Shown here: in pieces, positions 60,964-64,000 of the stretch | How positions within the stretch are numbered: position 1 is the first letter of the stretch | Layout of the letters: each line of letters begins with the position of its first letter | Assembly: GCA_902810745.1 (NCBI GenBank) | Contig: CADDYW010000001.1 | Span: forward strand, 62,001 to 126,000 | Source of the DNA: Chloroflexota bacterium | GTDB lineage: Bacteria > Chloroflexota > UBA6077 > FW602-bin22 > CADDYW01 | Reading direction: 5' to 3' | Length of the DNA: 64,000 nucleotides | Translations under genes and position numbers: made by a program | Notes under the pieces: generated by a model | The model's input: only the letters and a program-made list of their open reading frames with translations | What the model was told of the DNA's origin: nothing | The model's database searches: none

Positions 60964-61880
60964 TCGCTCGGGTCGTGACCGCCCTCGTCGGCGCTCCAAT
61001 CGTGGTTCTTCTCGTCTGGACCGGTGGTCTGCCGCTCCTGGTCATGGCGGCTGCCGTCGCCGGCCTGGCTAGCTGGGAGGCGTTCAGACTGCTCGTCCGA
61101 GCACGCGCGGTAGAAGGATCCGATCGAGGCGAGCAGTCGTCGACGGCGCCCGCGGGGCCGCACGGGCCGGCTTCCTTCTCCGATCTTCTCTGGTCGACCT
61201 GCGCGATCGCCGGCAGTCTCGTACTTGTTCTCGCGGCAGCCGGCGGCCCCTTGGCTGAAACGGCCGCGCTGGCGATCGTGCTGCTGATCTGTCTGATTGC
61301 CTCGCTTGGTCTCCCGAGCACCCGCCCCGCGTCAGCCACCTGGTCTGACGCGTTCGCCGCGTCCGTCTACGGCGGACTTCCGCTGGCCCTCCTCGTCCTC
61401 ACGCGGCAGTGGCCGGGTCGTACGAGCTTCGAGGTAGCGATCCTCGGCCAGCTGAATCGCGGCGCCGCCTGGGTGCTGGTCGCCCTGACGACGGTCTGGG
61501 CGATCGACTCCGCGGCGTATATCGTCGGGAGACTCGTGGGGCGTCGACGACTCTGGCCACGGATCAGTCCAGGCAAAACCTGGGAAGGGACTGCCGCCGG
61601 CCTGATTGCAGGAATCATCGTCTGTGAGCTCTGGGCACCGGTGATCGAGATCGGCGACGGATTCGCGTTCATCCTTGGGCTGGTGCTGGCGGTGTGCGCC
61701 GTGCTGGGCGATCTCGTGGAGTCCGCGATGAAGCGGGCGGCACGGGTCAAGGATTCCGGGACGTTGCTTCCCGGCCACGGGGGCCTTCTCGACCGCGTGG
61801 ATAGTCTGGCCTTCGCGTTCGTCGTGGTATTCTTAAGTGGAGTACTGGTAACACCGGCTGGACCGCGACAGATTTTTTGA
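60957..61880 (+). CDS. cdsA: Phosphatidate cytidylyltransferase
   Basis: Makes CDP-diacylglycerol for phospholipid synthesis. The 307-residue polytopic membrane protein (about seven helices) carries the CDP-diglyceride synthetase signature near the C terminus: [10 protein letters not shown] followed by [26 protein letters not shown] lies earlier. GTG 60957 is the start, inside uppS. dxr begins 3 nt after the stop. Confidence 0.95.
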   Translation: MLIARVVTALVGAPIVVLLVWTGGLPLLVMAAAVAGLASWEAFRLLVRARAVEGSDRGEQSSTAPAGPHGPASFSDLLWSTCAIAGSLVLVLAAAGGPLAETAALAIVLLICLIASLGLPSTRPASATWSDAFAASVYGGLPLALLVLTRQWPGRTSFEVAILGQLNRGAAWVLVALTTVWAIDSAAYIVGRLVGRRRLWPRISPGKTWEGTAAGLIAGIIVCELWAPVIEIGDGFAFILGLVLAVCAVLGDLVESAMKRAARVKDSGTLLPGHGGLLDRVDSLAFAFVVVFLSGVLVTPAGPRQIF

Positions 61881-61883
61881 TGG

Positions 61884-63059
61884 ATGGTGCACTTGGCACG
61901 CGGAGTCATCATTCTCGGTAGCACCGGTTCAATTGGACAGCAAGCGCTCGAGGTGATCCGAGCGCACCCGGATGAGTTCCGGGTCATCGGACTGGCGGCT
62001 GGGAAAAATCTCGACCTGCTCGCCCGCCAGGTATCCTTGTACCGACCGCTGTACGTCAGCGCGCCGGTGCTCCCGGTTGGCACCACGTGGAACGGTGCCC
62101 AGACACTATCCCTCGTCGATCTCTGCCAGGTGCCGGAAGCTGAGCGGGTCGTGGTTTCCACGGTTGGCGCGACCGGTCTCCTGCCGACTCTGGCGGCGCT
62201 GCGAAGTCGGAAGACGGTCCTTCTCGCGAACAAAGAAGTACTGGTAATGGCTGGCGACCTGGTGATGGCAGAGGCGCGCCGCGCCGGAATCCCGATCCTA
62301 CCAATCGATAGCGAGCACAACGCCGTGTGGCAATGCTTTGCTGGCGATTGCTCGCTGGGCGCGGGAGCGATCGAGGGACCAGTCCGTCGGATCGTCTTGA
62401 CCGCGTCCGGCGGCGCATTTCGCGACCTGCCGCTGGATCAGCTCTCGCGGGTGACGCCGCAGCAGGCGCTGGCCCACCCGAACTGGGTAATGGGTCAGAA
62501 GGTGACCGTCGATTGCGCAACCCTGATGAACAAGGGGTTCGAGGTGCTGGAGGCGCGCTGGCTCTTCGGCCTTTCCTACGATCAGATCGACGTCGTCCTC
62601 CACCGCGAAAGCATCGTCCACGCACTGGTGGAATTCGTCGATGGGTCGGTGAAAGCCGAGCTCAGCCAGCCGGATATGCGCATTCCAATCCAGCACGCTC
62701 TAACCTATCCGGAGCGGCGGCCGAGCGCGTGGCCACGTCTCGCTATCGAACAGATCGGCCAGCTCAGCTTCGCGCCACTCGACCGACGGCGCTATCCCTG
62801 CTTCGACCTCGCACTGGCCGCCGCGGCAGCCGGAGGGACTGCGGCCGCGGCACTGAGCGCCGCCGACGACGTCGCGGTGGCGCGGTTCCTCAATGGAGAG
62901 ATTGCCTTCACGCAGATTCCTGAGCTCGTCGATCAGGTCCTGCAGTCCCATCGACCCATTGCGCACCCGACGATCGAGGACATCCTCGAGGTCGACCAGC
63001 AAGTTCGACGCGAGCTTGGTGCACGGCAGACTCAGGGCACACGGCGTGCGCAGGTCTAA
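61884..63059 (+). CDS. dxr: 1-deoxy-D-xylulose 5-phosphate reductoisomerase
   Basis: Second step of the MEP isoprenoid pathway, giving the precursors used by UppS. The 391-residue product has the NADPH fold ILGSTGSIGQQALEVI, LLANKEVLVMAG, PIDSEHNAVWQC with metal-binding residues, TASGGAFRDLP, HPNWVMGQKVTVDCATLMNKGFE and HRESIVHALVEFVDGS. It lies in the operon between cdsA and rseP. An alternative start a few codons downstream (TTG in LARGVIIL) is possible. Confidence 0.96.
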   Translation: MVHLARGVIILGSTGSIGQQALEVIRAHPDEFRVIGLAAGKNLDLLARQVSLYRPLYVSAPVLPVGTTWNGAQTLSLVDLCQVPEAERVVVSTVGATGLLPTLAALRSRKTVLLANKEVLVMAGDLVMAEARRAGIPILPIDSEHNAVWQCFAGDCSLGAGAIEGPVRRIVLTASGGAFRDLPLDQLSRVTPQQALAHPNWVMGQKVTVDCATLMNKGFEVLEARWLFGLSYDQIDVVLHRESIVHALVEFVDGSVKAELSQPDMRIPIQHALTYPERRPSAWPRLAIEQIGQLSFAPLDRRRYPCFDLALAAAAAGGTAAAALSAADDVAVARFLNGEIAFTQIPELVDQVLQSHRPIAHPTIEDILEVDQQVRRELGARQTQGTRRAQV

Positions 63060-63122
63060 TCGCGACAAACCGCCTTCCAGTGCACGACGTCGTGCAGTGG
63101 GAGCGACCGAGGGAGCAGTTGA

Positions 63123-64000
63123 GTGAACATCGTCGCCTTTCTCGTCTTCATCCTCCTGCTGAGTCTGCTGATTCTCGCGCACGAGCTAGGACACTTCGTC
63201 CTCGCCAAGCGGGCCGGGGTCAAAGTCGAAGAGTTCGCGATCGGATTTCCTCCCCGCCTCTTCTCGATTCGCCGTGGAGAGACGGACTACTCGATCAATC
63301 TGGTACCGCTCGGGGGCTACGTGAAGATGCTCGGCGAGGAAGATCCGTCGTTTCCCCGAAGCTTCGCCGCGGCGCCTCGGCGCTGGCGTGTTGCGATCCT
63401 CGTCGCCGGTGCATCGATGAACATTCTCGCCGCGATCTTTCTGTTCGCTGGTGCATACGCGGCGGGCTGGCCCCAGGCGACCGAGAGCGAGATCGTCATC
63501 ACCGAGGTGATGCCTGACTCCCCCGCCTCGGCAAGCGGACTTCGGCCCGGTGACGTGATTCTCGCGTTCAATGGCCAGCAGATCGAAAAACCGGATCAGC
63601 TACCGCGGATGAGCCAGAGCACGCTCGGCAAACGGGTCACGATCGAGATTCGGCGAGACGGACGAACGCTTGACGTGACTCTGACGCCACGAACATCGTG
63701 GCCAGAAGGAGAAGGTCCGATCGGCATCGGCATTATGAGCCATGCACTGAAGATCGAGCCCGTCTACTATCCAGTCGCGAGCGCCTTGATCAACGGCGTG
63801 AAGCAAACTATCCAGACCCTCTGGCTCACTCTGAGTATCCCGGTACTCGTCCTTCGGGGCCTGATCCCCGCCGACGTTGCCCGACCGGTTGGCCCCTTTG
63901 GTATCTACCAGATCACGAGCCAGGCGGCTACCGAAACCGTGTCGACCGGGTGGTGGTTCCCGATCTTGAGCGTCGCGGCGACGGTCAGCGCCGGCCTGGG
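63123..64000 (+). CDS. rseP: RIP metalloprotease RseP (site-2 protease), partial at window end
   Basis: Intramembrane zinc protease with a role in envelope-stress and signal-peptide-remnant processing. About 292 residues are visible. The zinc motif is HELGH at 20-24 in the first transmembrane helix. VPLGGYVKMLGEEDP and GASMNILAAI follow, then a PDZ domain (about 122-200; MPDSPASASGLRPGDVILAFNG). The C-terminal LDGG-type motif lies outside the window. GTG 63123 has GGGAG about 11-15 nt upstream. Last gene of the cdsA-dxr-rseP group. Confidence 0.95.
   Translation, partial: MNIVAFLVFILLLSLLILAHELGHFVLAKRAGVKVEEFAIGFPPRLFSIRRGETDYSINLVPLGGYVKMLGEEDPSFPRSFAAAPRRWRVAILVAGASMNILAAIFLFAGAYAAGWPQATESEIVITEVMPDSPASASGLRPGDVILAFNGQQIEKPDQLPRMSQSTLGKRVTIEIRRDGRTLDVTLTPRTSWPEGEGPIGIGIMSHALKIEPVYYPVASALINGVKQTIQTLWLTLSIPVLVLRGLIPADVARPVGPFGIYQITSQAATETVSTGWWFPILSVAATVSAGL

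Overview
The window is a compact, high-G+C bacterial chromosome segment with short intergenic gaps, many GTG/TTG starts and many 4-14 nt gene overlaps. No phage, insertion sequence or CRISPR array was seen. The gene set fits a free-living, probably aerobic member of the Chloroflexota, perhaps near Thermomicrobia: a short EF-Ts, a PrmC with NLPY in place of NPPY, larB-larC-alaS linkage, a baseplate-J-like membrane protein next to alaS, and an imuA-imuB-dnaE2 cassette. The phylum is an inference from gene content, and the class is a guess.

Layout, left to right. (1) 1-6330, minus strand: respiratory complex I operon nuoA-B-C-D-E-F-G (nuoG runs off the left edge), with a good promoter upstream of nuoA and a perfect 21-bp inverted repeat in the nuoD-nuoE spacer. 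(2) 6340-9260: small zinc-ribbon, hypothetical and RNA-binding genes, rpsT, and a minimal M50 membrane protease. (3) 9257-15230: an SOS mutasome cassette, imuA (degenerate RecA paralogue), imuB (inactive Y-family polymerase) and dnaE2, behind a promoter whose spacer is filled by a LexA-like palindrome. (4) 15387-20878: tRNA-His with promoter and terminator, a holin-like membrane protein, a GntR regulator, an Ldh-family dehydrogenase, a PLP enzyme, and a macro-domain/Cys-protein pair. (5) 20929-28996: lepB, then a minus-strand DNA-metabolism operon dprA-topA-pepP-xseA-xseB and lysC.

(6) 29091-34022: a glycan region with two glycosyltransferases, a heptose-phosphate kinase, GmhB and a nucleotidyltransferase, containing two convergent 3' overlaps of about 67 bp. 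(7) 34092-38338: secreted RlpA-LysM protein, aroA and a surface-anchored M1 peptidase. (8) 38378-45480, minus strand: tsaC, a HAD phosphatase, prmC, prfA with a long leader, a membrane protein, and aroF-aroC behind a near-consensus promoter. (9) 45494-55646: divergent control region for larB, then larC-alaS, a baseplate-J-like protein, ruvX, mltG, aroE and hslV. (10) 55658-64000: hslU and the conserved block rpsB-tsf-pyrH-frr-uppS-cdsA-dxr-rseP (rseP runs off the right edge).

Functional themes are NADH oxidation, inducible mutagenesis and DNA processing, the shikimate pathway (aroF, aroC, aroA and aroE, scattered), translation (rpsT, rpsB, tsf, frr, prfA, prmC, alaS, tsaC, tRNA-His), and envelope biogenesis (uppS, cdsA, dxr, mltG, rlpA, lepB, rseP). 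All gene calls come from reading translations and motifs; no database search was run.
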